A stretch of 34,461 nt of DNA from Ilumatobacter nonamiensis YM16-303 (GCF_000350145.1 NZ_BAOL01000100.1:1-34461), one strand, 5' to 3'; positions 8,102 to 15,969 are shown, counted from the stretch's first letter. The notes: generated by a model not told the origin, from the letters alone. Numbers and translations are program-made.

Positions 8102-9334
8102 TCACCGGACGCTCGGTTGCCGGTCGAGATGGGCGACCGCGTTGCGCGCCGCGTCCTCCGCGCTGGCGAGCACGGCGTCGAGAAGATGCCCTCGTCGTCC
8201 GACCCAGTCGCCGACGACGAACACGCCGGCGCGGTCGGGCACGACTCCATCGGGTCGACGCCGGAGGCCTCCCGCCGCGGCGGTGGAGATCGCGGTCACG
8301 GCGGTCATCCGGTGAAGGTACCGCTCGGTTTCGACCGACTCCGGCGCGACGCCGGCGTGGGTGAGGAACGCCCGGAGCCTCTCCCGGTCCGGGGCCGTGT
8401 CGGGTGCGAGGTACTCCGCCACCGACATCGACGAGCGGCCGGCGGGCGTCATCCCGGCGGGAAAGCCGTGATTCGACAGATACATGGGCGGATCGATCCC
8501 GAGTACGACGTCGTGGGTCGGCGGAGTCGTGAGGCCGATGTCGAGCACGGACACATCGGCCGACGGGCCGAGCTCGTCGAAGCGCTGCCCCGTGAGCGCG
8601 GTGACCGACGACGGAGCGCCGGTCGCGACGATCACGCAGCGGGCATCGGGGAGCTCGCGGACCGGCTCGTCGCGGACGACCGTGATTCCCTCGACCGCGG
8701 CGAGAGCGTCGACGAGCTGCTCCCAGCCGCGATCGAGATAGATCACGCCGTCTCCGAGTGCCAGTTGGACCTGCATCAGCGCCACGTCCGCGGACAGCAC
8801 GTCCGGAGCATTCACGTAGGTCCCCAGTCGGATCACGGTGTGGATGATCTCGCGCACCCGAGCGCGTGGCGACAGATCGTCGACCCACTCGCCGGTGGTG
8901 ACCGAGCCGAGCGTGGCGGGGTCGAGCCGATCGATGCGATTCAACACGCCGGCCAGAGCGACCTTGTCCCGCCAGCCGAGCACCGAACTGCGCAGCAAGC
9001 TCACGGGATCACCTGGTGCGAGCCCCACCTGTCCGTCGCGCACCATCCGGGCGCCCTTCGTGTTCGGCGCGGTGCCGGACGGGGCGATCCCGAACGCTCG
9101 CAGCACTCGGTGGCCTTCGCCCGCGAGGTAGAGCGCGTGCGGGCCCTGATTGAACCGGTAGCCGTCCTTCGAATCCGTCGTCGCCCGGCCGCCGAGTCGG
9201 CCGCGACCTTCGTGCACGGTGACGGAACGACCCGCACGGGCGACCAACGCCGCGGCGGCGAGTCCGCCGAGCCCACCTCCGATCACGTGGACATCGGCGT
9301 GGCTCGGGTCGACTGGTGGAGAATCGTGGCTCAT
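8102..9334 (-). CDS. FAD-dependent oxidoreductase (phytoene desaturase/amine oxidase-like)
   Basis: A 410-residue protein with an N-terminal FAD-binding Rossmann motif (DVHVIGGGLGGLAAAALVARAG, GGGLGG at 19-24) and the second conserved stretch RGRLGGRATT. It belongs to the broad NAD(P)-binding/CrtI-like amine oxidase superfamily. The C-terminus (GVFVVGDWVGRRGHLLDAVLASAEDAA) matches the FAD-pyrophosphate contact region of that superfamily. It is shorter than CrtI desaturases (about 490 residues) and a carotenoid role is not implied. ECF41 genes are typically paired with an oxidoreductase, epimerase or CMD protein, and this is evidently the partner here. The ATG at 9334 lies eight bases after an ECF41-like -10 and lacks a Shine-Dalgarno, so the mRNA may be leaderless. 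Confidence 0.88.
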   Translation of the reverse strand: MSHDSPPVDPSHADVHVIGGGLGGLAAAALVARAGRSVTVHEGRGRLGGRATTDSKDGYRFNQGPHALYLAGEGHRVLRAFGIAPSGTAPNTKGARMVRDGQVGLAPGDPVSLLRSSVLGWRDKVALAGVLNRIDRLDPATLGSVTTGEWVDDLSPRARVREIIHTVIRLGTYVNAPDVLSADVALMQVQLALGDGVIYLDRGWEQLVDALAAVEGITVVRDEPVRELPDARCVIVATGAPSSVTALTGQRFDELGPSADVSVLDIGLTTPPTHDVVLGIDPPMYLSNHGFPAGMTPAGRSSMSVAEYLAPDTAPDRERLRAFLTHAGVAPESVETERYLHRMTAVTAISTAAAGGLRRRPDGVVPDRAGVFVVGDWVGRRGHLLDAVLASAEDAARNAVAHLDRQPSVR

Positions 9335-9342
9335 GTCTGTTC

Positions 9343-9369
9343 GACGACGCAGCGGATCAGAATGTGACA
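9343..9369 (-). promoter_or_regulatory. ECF41-type promoter of the oxidoreductase-sigma operon
   Basis: Read on the minus strand: TGTCACA (9369-9363), 16 bases, then CGTC (9346-9343). This equals the -35/-10 pair and spacer described for ECF41 target promoters. The -10 ends eight bases before the ATG at 9334. Confidence 0.75.
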
Positions 9370-9417
9370 GGCCAGTCCCATCACGTCCCGAAGGATCGCG
9401 CAGCGAGCGACCGTCGG

Positions 9418-10056
9418 TCAGGCCAGGTCGGCGAGGCGGACGCCTTCCAGCGTGGCCAACATGGTCACGCCGGGTTGCGGCTCGACGTCGACCACGTGCG
9501 GCACGGCTACCGTTCGACATCCCGCCGCCACGGCGGATCCCACGCCGGTCGGTGAATCCTCGATCGCCACGCAGTCGGCCGGTTCTGCCCCGACGAGTGC
9601 CGCCGCAGCGAGGTACGGGTCGGGTGCCGGCTTGCCGTTGACCACCTCGTCACCGGTCACCGATCCGACGAACACGCCCGCGGGAGCGGCCGAGAGGACC
9701 GCATCGGCGAGGCGCCGCCACGACATGGTCACCAACACGCACGGCACGGCCGCTTCGCGCGCCTCGATCAGCAGGTCCCGGGCACCGGGTCGCCACAACA
9801 ACTCTTCGGCACACATCGCGATCACGCTGTCGAGCAGCCACTCGACGATCGCCGGCGGCTCGAGGCGAACCCCACCGCGATCGCGCAGCTGCACCGCGGC
9901 GTCGAGCAGGTCGAATCCGACGATCGAGTGTGCATCCTCTGCGCTCCACGTGTCGCCGAACTCCGCGACGAGCTTGTGCTCACTCGCGATCCAGTACGGC
10001 TCCGAATCGACGATCGTCCCGTCCATGTCGATCAACAGCGCCGCCGGCAGAGTCAT
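9418..10056 (-). CDS. HAD-superfamily hydrolase, beta-phosphoglucomutase/phosphatase-like
   Basis: A 212-residue HAD subfamily IA protein. Motif I is DMDGT with nucleophile D10 and acid/base D12; motif II is T110 in VLVTMS; motif III is K142 in NGKPAPDPY; motif IV is E166-D167 in IEDSPTG. A helical cap occupies about 17-90. NGKPAPDPYL and IEDSPTGV resemble beta-phosphoglucomutase and 2-deoxyglucose-6-phosphatase types, so a sugar phosphate or similar small phosphoester is the likely substrate, unproven. The ATG at 10056 is chosen over an in-frame TTG at 10077 because the latter lies inside a hairpin. It is on the same strand as the downstream ECF41 operon but 83 bases away, and that operon has its own promoter. 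Confidence 0.88.
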   Translation of the reverse strand: MTLPAALLIDMDGTIVDSEPYWIASEHKLVAEFGDTWSAEDAHSIVGFDLLDAAVQLRDRGGVRLEPPAIVEWLLDSVIAMCAEELLWRPGARDLLIEAREAAVPCVLVTMSWRRLADAVLSAAPAGVFVGSVTGDEVVNGKPAPDPYLAAAALVGAEPADCVAIEDSPTGVGSAVAAGCRTVAVPHVVDVEPQPGVTMLATLEGVRLADLA

Positions 10057-10070
10057 GGAGGCAGTGTGCC

Positions 10071-10100
10071 GTGTCAACGGGGTCAGACCCCGGTCGACAC
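10071..10100 (-). terminator. Stem-loop after ccr, possible terminator
   Basis: A core palindrome CGGGGTC-A-GACCCCG (10078-10092) is flanked by GTGTC (10071-10075) and GACAC (10096-10100), giving an extended hairpin right after the ccr stop codon and before the HAD gene. No T-run follows, so termination is uncertain. Confidence 0.4.
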
Positions 10101-10101
10101 G

Positions 10102-11439
10102 TCAGACTCCGCGAAACATGGTGATCTTGTCTTCACCGATGCGTTCACGCTTCTCCGGATCGGAGACACCGAGGCCCTCGGCCGGCGCGAGGCACAGCAC
10201 ACCGAGCTTGCCCTCGGCTTCGTTGTGGTGCACCGCGAGCGCGGCGTCGCCGACGTGGTCGAGGTCGTACACGTCGGTCAGGAGCGGTTGGATCCGGCCC
10301 TGGTCGAGCAGCTTGTTCGCGGCCCAGGATTCCGCGTAGTTCGCGAAGTGCGACGACAGCAGCTTCTTCAGCTTCATCCAGAAGTGCCGGTTGTCGAACT
10401 CGACCATGTAGCCGGACGTCGCGGCACACGTGACCACCGTGCCGCCGCGCTTCACGGCGAAGATCGAGGCGCCCATCGTCGAGCGACCCGGGTGCTCGAA
10501 CACGATGTCGACGTCCTCGCCACCGTTGACCGCCCGGATGTCCTTGCCGAACCGCCGCCACTCGCTCTCGTCCTGCGTGTACTCGTCGGACCAGAACTGG
10601 TAACCAGCCGCCTTGCGATCGATGACCGCCTCACAGCCCATCTTGTTCAGCAACTCGGCTCGTTCCGGTGAGGAGACCACGCCGATCGGTCGACCTCCAC
10701 CGTTCAACACGTACTGCACGGCGTATCCACCGATGCCGCCGGTCGCGCCCCAGATGAGGACGCTGTCGCCCTGCTTCATCCGCGCGCCGTTGTCGCTCAC
10801 GAGCATCCGGTAGGACGTGGCGCTGCACAGCCCGTTCACCGCTGCCTCCTCCCAGGTGAGGTGCGTCGGCTTGGGCATCAGCTGGTTCGCCTTCACGACC
10901 GACAGGTCGGCGAGCGCACCGAAGTTGGTCTCGAAACCCCAGATCTTCTGGTTCGCAGCGAGCATCGAGTCGTCGTGTGCGCTCGGGTCCTGGTCGTCGA
11001 CGTAGTTGCAGTGGACGGTGACCTCGTCACCCGGCTTCCAGTTGCGCACCGCGGCGCCCACCTTCAGCACGACACCGGATGCGTCCGAACCGACGATGTG
11101 TTCGTCGCGGGAGTGCCGTGCGCCGTACTCGCCGTCGCGGGCCATGCGATCGAGGAACCCGAAGGTCGGCAGTGGCTCGAAGATCGAGGTCCACACCGTG
11201 TTGAAGTTGATGCTCGACGCCATCACGGCGATGTACACCTCGTCGGGTGCGAGTTCCGGCGTGGCGACCTGGTCGACGTGGAGCGACGCACGCGGATCCT
11301 TGTCCCACGAGTCGACTCCCTCGAACATCGCGGCCTCGTCGCGCTTGACGAACGAGGCGCGGTAGCTCTCGGGAATCGGAAGGTTGGCGATGTCGTCGCT
11401 GCTCGCGCCGGCCTGGATCGCTTCGAGAATCTGCTCCAT
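10102..11439 (-). CDS. ccr: Crotonyl-CoA carboxylase/reductase
   Basis: A 445-residue medium-chain dehydrogenase/reductase of the Ccr clade. It reduces crotonyl-CoA with NADPH and carboxylates it to (2S)-ethylmalonyl-CoA, the key step of the ethylmalonyl-CoA pathway and a source of extender units. The NADPH-binding motif is WGATGGIGGYA (230-240). The four residues that hold CO2 in the Kitasatospora enzyme (N81, F170, E171, H365) have counterparts N80 (SSINFN), F169-E170 (WGFETNFG) and H364 (LLSSHFANY), so true carboxylation is expected rather than simple reduction. The gene is divergent from a thiolase that supplies acetoacetyl-CoA for the same route. Its TAACGT -10 lies seven bases before the ATG, implying a leaderless mRNA, and a palindromic operator overlaps it. 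Confidence 0.95.
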   Translation of the reverse strand: MEQILEAIQAGASSDDIANLPIPESYRASFVKRDEAAMFEGVDSWDKDPRASLHVDQVATPELAPDEVYIAVMASSINFNTVWTSIFEPLPTFGFLDRMARDGEYGARHSRDEHIVGSDASGVVLKVGAAVRNWKPGDEVTVHCNYVDDQDPSAHDDSMLAANQKIWGFETNFGALADLSVVKANQLMPKPTHLTWEEAAVNGLCSATSYRMLVSDNGARMKQGDSVLIWGATGGIGGYAVQYVLNGGGRPIGVVSSPERAELLNKMGCEAVIDRKAAGYQFWSDEYTQDESEWRRFGKDIRAVNGGEDVDIVFEHPGRSTMGASIFAVKRGGTVVTCAATSGYMVEFDNRHFWMKLKKLLSSHFANYAESWAANKLLDQGRIQPLLTDVYDLDHVGDAALAVHHNEAEGKLGVLCLAPAEGLGVSDPEKRERIGEDKITMFRGV

Positions 11440-11446
11440 GGGACCG

Positions 11447-11452
11447 ACGTTA
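11447..11452 (-). promoter_or_regulatory. -10 hexamer of ccr
   Basis: TAACGT on the minus strand ends seven bases before the ccr ATG. TTGGTC 18 bases further upstream is a possible -35. The hexamer overlaps operator 1. Confidence 0.5.
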
Positions 11453-11464
11453 CCGAGCGGTAAC
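11449..11464. promoter_or_regulatory. Operator 1, TetR-type palindrome on the ccr promoter
   Basis: GTTACCG-AG-CGGTAAC is a perfect palindrome with 7-base arms. It covers part of the ccr -10 and the -10/-35 spacer, a position that fits repression. Its inner sequence TTACCGnnCGGTA is repeated at 11520-11532. Confidence 0.65.
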
Positions 11465-11518
11465 CGAGGCGACCAAAGTCAGAAACGGTCGCCGGGTACC
11501 GTGCCTCGGTGGCGGCTT

Positions 11519-11534
11519 GTTACCGCTCGGTAGG
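11519..11534. promoter_or_regulatory. Operator 2, same palindrome on the thiolase promoter
   Basis: TTACCG-CT-CGGTAG matches operator 1 in inverted orientation, with five perfectly paired arm positions either side of the centre. Its centre is 70 bases from that of operator 1. It covers the -35 and spacer region of the thiolase promoter. Confidence 0.6.
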
Positions 11535-11541
11535 CGAGGAC

Positions 11542-11547
11542 TACGCT
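11542..11547 (+). promoter_or_regulatory. -10 hexamer of the thiolase gene
   Basis: TACGCT ends six bases before the ATG at 11554, as expected for a leaderless transcript. This also argues against the longer GTG start at 11509, which would put operator 2 inside the gene. Confidence 0.55.
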
Positions 11548-11553
11548 CGGAAC

Positions 11554-12744
11554 ATGGCTTCCAACGGTTCCTACATCATCGCCGGCGCTCGCACGCCGAT
11601 CGGCAAGATGAGCGGTGCACTCGCCTCGTTCTCCGCCGCCGACCTGGGTGGCTTCGCCATCACCGAAGCACTCAGCCGAGCAGGCGTCGCTCCCGACGAG
11701 GTCGACCACGTGATCATGGGACAGGTCCTGATGGCCGGCCAGGGCCAGGTCCCCAGCCGTCAGGCCGCGTTCAAGGCGGGCATCCCCATGAGCGTTCCGG
11801 CGGTCAACGTCAACAAGGTGTGCCTGTCGGGCCTGAACGCGATCTACCTCGCGCACCAGATGGTCGCGATGGGCGACGCGGACATCGTCGTCGCCGGCGG
11901 CATGGAGTCGATGACCAACGCCCCGTACCTCGCCGACGGCGCCCGCGGCGGGTTCCGCTACGGCAACACCGAGCTGCGTGACGCGATCATCGCCGACGGT
12001 CTGTGGTGCTCGTTCGACTCCTGCCTGATGGGGCTCGGCACCGAGCGCTACACCGGCGACACCGCGATCACGCGCGAGCAGCAGGACCAGCTCGCCGCCG
12101 CCTCCAACCAGCGCGCTGCTGCTGCCATCGAGGCCGGCACCCTGGCCGAGGAGATCGTCGCCGTGACCGTCCCGCAGCGCAAGGGCGACCCGATCGTGGT
12201 CGAACACGACGAGGGCGTCCGTGGAAACACGACGATCGAGACCCTCGCCGGAATGCGTCCGGCGTTCGACAAGGACGGCACGATCACCGCGGCCAACGCG
12301 TCGCAGCTGTCCGATGGTGCGTCGGCGGTCATCGTGATGTCGAAGGAAGCGGCCGAGAAGCGTGGAGTCACCCCGCTCGGCGAGTTCGTGTCGTACGGCA
12401 TGGTCGCCGGCCCCGACAGCGCCTCGCTGCTCACGCAGCCGAGCCGGGCGATCCTGCAGGCCGCCGACAAGGCGGGCGTGGCGGTGGCCGATCTCGACCT
12501 GTTCGAGATCAACGAAGCGTTCGCCGCTGTGGGTCGGGCGTCGATCGACGAGTTGGGCATCTCCGACGACATCGTGAACGTCAACGGTGGTGCGATCGCG
12601 CTCGGTCACCCGATCGGCATGAGCGGCAACCGTTTGGCGCTCACCCTGCTCCACGAGTTGAAGCGCCGCGGTGGCGGCATCGGTGCGGCCGGCCTCTGCG
12701 GTGGTGGCGGGCAGGGCGACGCGATCGTCCTCAAGACGATCTGA
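11554..12744 (+). CDS. Acetyl-CoA C-acetyltransferase (thiolase)
   Basis: A 396-residue thiolase of normal length. The acylated cysteine is C90 in VNKVCLSGLNA, the catalytic His is H352 in GGAIALGHPIG, and the proton-transfer cysteine is C382 in GLCGGGGQGDA. GTERYTGDTAITREQQDQ and EINEAFAA are typical of biosynthetic/degradative acetyl-CoA acetyltransferases (AtoB/PhaA/FadA). It condenses two acetyl-CoA to acetoacetyl-CoA or runs in reverse. Being divergent from ccr with matching operators, it most likely supplies the first step of the ethylmalonyl-CoA route. Other genes of that route (reductase, crotonase, mutase) are not in the window. I cannot tell thiolase I from thiolase II substrate range by eye. 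Confidence 0.95.
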   Translation: MASNGSYIIAGARTPIGKMSGALASFSAADLGGFAITEALSRAGVAPDEVDHVIMGQVLMAGQGQVPSRQAAFKAGIPMSVPAVNVNKVCLSGLNAIYLAHQMVAMGDADIVVAGGMESMTNAPYLADGARGGFRYGNTELRDAIIADGLWCSFDSCLMGLGTERYTGDTAITREQQDQLAAASNQRAAAAIEAGTLAEEIVAVTVPQRKGDPIVVEHDEGVRGNTTIETLAGMRPAFDKDGTITAANASQLSDGASAVIVMSKEAAEKRGVTPLGEFVSYGMVAGPDSASLLTQPSRAILQAADKAGVAVADLDLFEINEAFAAVGRASIDELGISDDIVNVNGGAIALGHPIGMSGNRLALTLLHELKRRGGGIGAAGLCGGGGQGDAIVLKTI

Positions 12745-12823
12745 GGCTGCATGGTTCCAACCGGGTCCGACCCCGTGGATCCGTACCCGAACTGACGTCT
12801 GTGCTGCCTTTTTCGGAAGGACG

Positions 12824-12852
12824 TTGACATTTCCGTCGCCGGTTCATATGGT
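12824..12852 (+). promoter_or_regulatory. Strong sigma70-type promoter in gene-free DNA
   Basis: TTGACA (12824-12829), 17 bases, TATGGT (12847-12852). It is the best -35/-10 pair I saw in the window. It points into a region without a plus-strand gene. Confidence 0.6.
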
Positions 12853-12858
12853 TACCCC

Positions 12859-13036
12859 TACAACTTCATCGAGTGGTCAAACGACGACAGAGGGTCATTT
12901 CGTCACAGAAATGACATCGAGCCGAAAAGGGTCGAACTCCGAGCGTCAGGAAGCCACCACAGTCTGAAGCACCGTCAATCCGAACCGGCCCGTCCGCCCG
13001 CTACCGGTTCGAGGAGGCGGTGCTTCAGTTCATTTT
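12859..13036 (+). ncRNA. Putative independent small RNA, about 178 nt, family not recognised
   Basis: The span runs from the expected start of the 12824-12852 promoter to the T-rich tail of a hairpin ending at 13028. It holds a local hairpin, GTCATTT (12894-12900) with AAATGAC (12909-12915), and the 3' terminator stem. GTGGT (12873-12877) could pair with ACCAC (12956-12960) to close the 5' half. The only ORFs are 13-18 codons and lack a ribosome binding site (GTG at 12873, ATG at 12911). It does not show the SRP RNA tetraloop region, tRNA arms, or tmRNA or RNase P features. The neighbourhood is the end of the thiolase gene on one side and the convergent recR on the other. Existence is inferred from signals alone. 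Confidence 0.4.
12964..13036 (+). terminator. Two-part stem-loop with T-rich tail
   Basis: An outer 11-base stem, CTGAAGCACCG (12964-12974) with CGGTGCTTCAG (13018-13028), encloses an inner 8-base stem, CGAACCGG (12981-12988) with CCGGTTCG (13004-13011). TTCATTTT follows at 13029-13036, so it would stop plus-strand transcription. AGGAGG (13012-13017) lies in the internal loop but has no well-placed start codon. Confidence 0.5.
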
Positions 13037-13070
13037 CGGCACGGTTCGCTCGGCGGCACGCACCGTGCCG
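13037..13070 (-). terminator. Stem-loop downstream of recR
   Basis: CGGCACGGT (13037-13045) and ACCGTGCCG (13062-13070) form a perfect 9-base stem with a 16-base loop, 18 bases past the recR stop. There is no T-run on the minus strand, so its role as terminator of dnaX-recR is tentative. Confidence 0.35.
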
Positions 13071-13088
13071 GCGCTCAGGCGGACGAGA

Positions 13089-13697
13089 TCAGTCCTCGAC
13101 ACTGCGTCGACCTTCGAGCGCACGACCGAGGGTGAGTTCGTCGGCGTACTCGAGATCACCGCCCACCGGCAGGCCGCTGGCGATCCGGGTGACCTTCAAC
13201 CCGATCGGCTTGAGCAACCGCGCGAGGTACATCGCGGTGACCTCGCCTTCGGTGTTCGGATTCGTACAGAGGATGACCTCCTCGATCCCCTCCGGCTCGA
13301 TCCTGGCGACGAGTTCGCGGATCTTCAGGTCCTCCGGTCCGATCCCCTCGAGCGGGCTCATCGCCCCGAGCAACACGTGATAGCGACCACGGAACTCGCC
13401 GGTCTTCTCCAGCGCGACGATGTCGCGTGACTCCTCGACCACGCAGACCAGCGACGAATCGCGGGCGTCGTCGTTGCAGATCGGACAGAGCGTCGAGTCC
13501 GCCACGTTGAAGCAGCGTTCGCAGAAGCGCACACGCTTCTTCGCATCGATGATCGCCTCGGCGAGCCGATTGACGTCGTCCGCGGGAATCTTGAGAAGGT
13601 GGAACGCGATGCGCTGCGCCGACTTCGGGCCGACGCCGGGGAGCCGACCGAGTTCGTCGATCAGCAGTTGGACGGGTGGGGTGTAGGTGCTTGCCAT
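13089..13697 (-). CDS. recR: Recombination mediator protein RecR
   Basis: A 202-residue protein of standard RecR length. RecR works with RecO (and RecF) to load RecA at gaps. It has an N-terminal helix-hairpin-helix ([20 protein letters not shown], about 16-35), a zinc finger with C59, C62, C71 and C74, and a Toprim domain from about 83 ([19 protein letters not shown], then [15 protein letters not shown]). It follows dnaX on the minus strand after a 55-base gap. In most bacteria ybaB lies between dnaX and recR; here the gap is too short for it. No TAnnnT hexamer precedes the ATG, consistent with co-transcription with dnaX. Confidence 0.97.
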   Translation of the reverse strand: MASTYTPPVQLLIDELGRLPGVGPKSAQRIAFHLLKIPADDVNRLAEAIIDAKKRVRFCERCFNVADSTLCPICNDDARDSSLVCVVEESRDIVALEKTGEFRGRYHVLLGAMSPLEGIGPEDLKIRELVARIEPEGIEEVILCTNPNTEGEVTAMYLARLLKPIGLKVTRIASGLPVGGDLEYADELTLGRALEGRRSVED

Positions 13698-13752
13698 GTC
13701 GCCTGACAGAAGGTGAAGGGGATGTGCGTGCCTGCGTGACCGATCGAGCGGG

Positions 13753-15900
13753 TCAGTACGGATCGTCGACGAGTTCGGAGCCCGGGAAGGCCTCGGCGAG
13801 GCGATCGACCGGTGATTTCACGGACTCGGGAGGTGCGTCGATCAGATCGTCGAGGTCGACATCATCGTCGTCTGGCAGCGTGTTGCCGACGCGCTGCAGA
13901 CCTTCGTCCGGGTCGGGCGGGGGCCCGTCCGTTCGCGCCTGGTCGGCGATCGCACGACCGTTCCGGACCGCAGCGCCGTCACCGGCTTCGGCGCCGGCGG
14001 GCTGTACGACGTGAAGATGCTGCGATGGATTGGTGTCCTCGCTCGGCACCGGGTCGTGCTCCGCGCTCGGGCTCCGATCCTCGGCCAGCGCACCCGTCGT
14101 GATCGGCTTCGCCGCGCCGGATCCCGATGGGCTCGCGGTCGACGGGCCGGAGGTTTCGACCGCTCGCGGAACGTCGGCGTCCTCGACTCCCGACGCGCTG
14201 CCACCCGGGCCGGAGCCCGCTCGCGATCCACCTCCTCCGCCGTCACCGTCGACGACCAGGTCGACCGAGATCGGGACACCGGCGTGAGCGGCCAACGCCT
14301 GCTCCACGACGTCGCGGTGCTGCTCGCACTTCGTGCGATGGGTCTCGTTGGGCAGACCCAGCGTGACGGTGCCCGCGTCGACGGACACGAACGTCGCCGG
14401 GGAGAACACCGCGCGTGCCATGCCCCGCAGCTGAGGACGAACCGTCTCCCAGTCGGCATCGCTGATCGACTTTCCGGCGCCGGCCGGGGCGGGCGTTTCC
14501 GCCGTCGATCGATCGGTCGGGGACCCGGCCGGATCACGCGACGCTGGTCCCGATTCGGCCACGGAGGATGTGGGTTGCGGGTCGTCGGACGCAGCCGGCG
14601 GAGCCGACGGGGGTTGTGCTGCGCCGGCATGTGCTGCGGCACCGTCGGTCGCGGCGGGCGCCGATGCACCGGCCCGGGACCCCAGCTTCCTGCGTCCCGT
14701 CGACGGATCGACTTCTCGCGGGGGAGCGGTCGCGGGCGGCATGGCAGCAGCAGATTCCGTCCCGGACGATGTGGCGGCCGCCGGCGCCGCGGGCACTCCG
14801 TCGGCCACCTTGCGCTCGAGCCGTTGGAGCCGGGTTGCGAGGGCAGCGACGTCGTCGCTCACCTCCTCGGCGGTCAAGCGGACCGTCGCGACGTCGAGCA
14901 GGACACGGGGGTCCGGCGCCGTACGCATCTCGACCAGCGCTTCGCCGAGTTGTTCGATCCCGCGCACGAGAAGAACGGCACCGGCCCGCTGTGCCACGTC
15001 GGTGACGGCGTCGAGGCGATGCGACGGCAGCTGAACCAGTTCGGGCGCCATCAATGCGAGGAACCCGTTGCGGAGGTAGCCGATGAGCTCCTCGGTGATC
15101 GTCCGCGGGTCGCGCCCTTGGCTGACCGACTGGGCGACCATCTTCAGACCCCGCCCCGGATCGTGCTCGATCATCGCCTCGACGAACTCGTCGAGCGCGA
15201 TGATCTCGGTCGCCGCACCGCCCGAGTTCGACACGAGTTCGAGCGCCGACAACGTGTCGCGCGGTGAGCCGGCCCCTTGCGCGATCACCTGCTCGATCGC
15301 ATCGTCGGACACGGTGAGACCGGCGTCGGACGCGACCCAGCGCACGTGCTCGTCGAGGGTGTCGGCACCCAACAGGTGGAACTGCAGGTGCTGGGTCCGG
15401 CTGCGAATCGTGTCGGACATCTTCTGCGGATCGGTCGTCGCCAGGACGAACACGACGTGCGGCGGCGGCTCCTCCAGGGTCTTGAGCAACGCTGCCTCGG
15501 CCCCCTTCGACAGCATGTGCACCTCGTCGAGGATGTACACCTTGTGGCGACCGGGCGTCCCGAGCGACGCCTTGTCGATCAGGTCACGCATCGCTTCCAC
15601 GCCGTTGTTGCTCGCGGCGTCGAGTTCGTGCACGTCGTAGCTGGTTCCCTGCTCGACCGACAGGCACGAAGCGCACTCACAGCAGGGCTCGCCGTCCTGC
15701 GGTTTCTCGCAGTTGAGCACCTTGGCCATGATCCGTGCGGTCGTGGTCTTGCCGGTGCCGCGCGGGCCCGAGAACAGGTACGCCTGACCTTCACGGCCCT
15801 CGGCAACCGACGTCCGCAGCGCACGCACGATGTGGTCCTGGCCCTTGAGTTCGGAGAAGCGGCGAGGTCGATACCGGCGATACAGCGACTGGGTTGCCAT
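13753..15900 (-). CDS. dnaX: DNA polymerase III subunit gamma/tau
   Basis: A 715-residue clamp-loader subunit. The AAA+ module has the usual start [17 protein letters not shown], Walker A GPRGTGKT (45-52), a zinc-binding module with C64, C73, C76 and C79, Walker [10 protein letters not shown] (121-129) and sensor 1 region VLATTDP. The gamma collar domain follows to about 360. Residues from about 365 to 480 and from about 555 onward are Ala/Pro/Ser/Gly/Asp-rich and probably disordered, separated by a small folded stretch near 480-555 ([19 protein letters not shown]). No A-rich slippery heptamer for a gamma frameshift is visible. The ATG at 15900 is preferred to an upstream in-frame ATG at 15921 since the protein family begins here and TAGTGT lies eight bases before it. 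Confidence 0.96.
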   Translation of the reverse strand: MATQSLYRRYRPRRFSELKGQDHIVRALRTSVAEGREGQAYLFSGPRGTGKTTTARIMAKVLNCEKPQDGEPCCECASCLSVEQGTSYDVHELDAASNNGVEAMRDLIDKASLGTPGRHKVYILDEVHMLSKGAEAALLKTLEEPPPHVVFVLATTDPQKMSDTIRSRTQHLQFHLLGADTLDEHVRWVASDAGLTVSDDAIEQVIAQGAGSPRDTLSALELVSNSGGAATEIIALDEFVEAMIEHDPGRGLKMVAQSVSQGRDPRTITEELIGYLRNGFLALMAPELVQLPSHRLDAVTDVAQRAGAVLLVRGIEQLGEALVEMRTAPDPRVLLDVATVRLTAEEVSDDVAALATRLQRLERKVADGVPAAPAAATSSGTESAAAMPPATAPPREVDPSTGRRKLGSRAGASAPAATDGAAAHAGAAQPPSAPPAASDDPQPTSSVAESGPASRDPAGSPTDRSTAETPAPAGAGKSISDADWETVRPQLRGMARAVFSPATFVSVDAGTVTLGLPNETHRTKCEQHRDVVEQALAAHAGVPISVDLVVDGDGGGGGSRAGSGPGGSASGVEDADVPRAVETSGPSTASPSGSGAAKPITTGALAEDRSPSAEHDPVPSEDTNPSQHLHVVQPAGAEAGDGAAVRNGRAIADQARTDGPPPDPDEGLQRVGNTLPDDDDVDLDDLIDAPPESVKSPVDRLAEAFPGSELVDDPY

Positions 15901-15908
15901 CGATGGCC

Positions 15909-15914
15909 ACACTA
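15909..15914 (-). promoter_or_regulatory. -10 hexamer of dnaX
   Basis: TAGTGT on the minus strand, eight bases before the dnaX ATG. No Shine-Dalgarno is present and no convincing -35 was found. Confidence 0.4.
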
Positions 15915-15969
15915 CCGACACGACCCGTCGGGCCCGGTGGGCTGCACCACGATCGGAGCCGCGGCGCCC

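Noticed and set aside
10072-10077. TTGACA on the minus strand as a -35 for the HAD gene
   Set aside because: A -10 at the usual spacing would fall at the ATG itself and no TAnnnT is present; the hexamer is part of the hairpin after ccr.
12911-12967. 18-codon ORF inside the putative small RNA
   Set aside because: No ribosome binding site, not placed for leaderless translation, and no hydrophobic or other recognisable pattern.
12981-13017. Possible tRNA T-arm (GGTTCGA)
   Set aside because: The flanking bases do not pair as a T stem and no anticodon arm, D arm or acceptor stem can be built around it.
13753-15900. Programmed frameshift in dnaX giving a short gamma form
   Set aside because: No A-rich slippery heptamer is visible in the coding strand.
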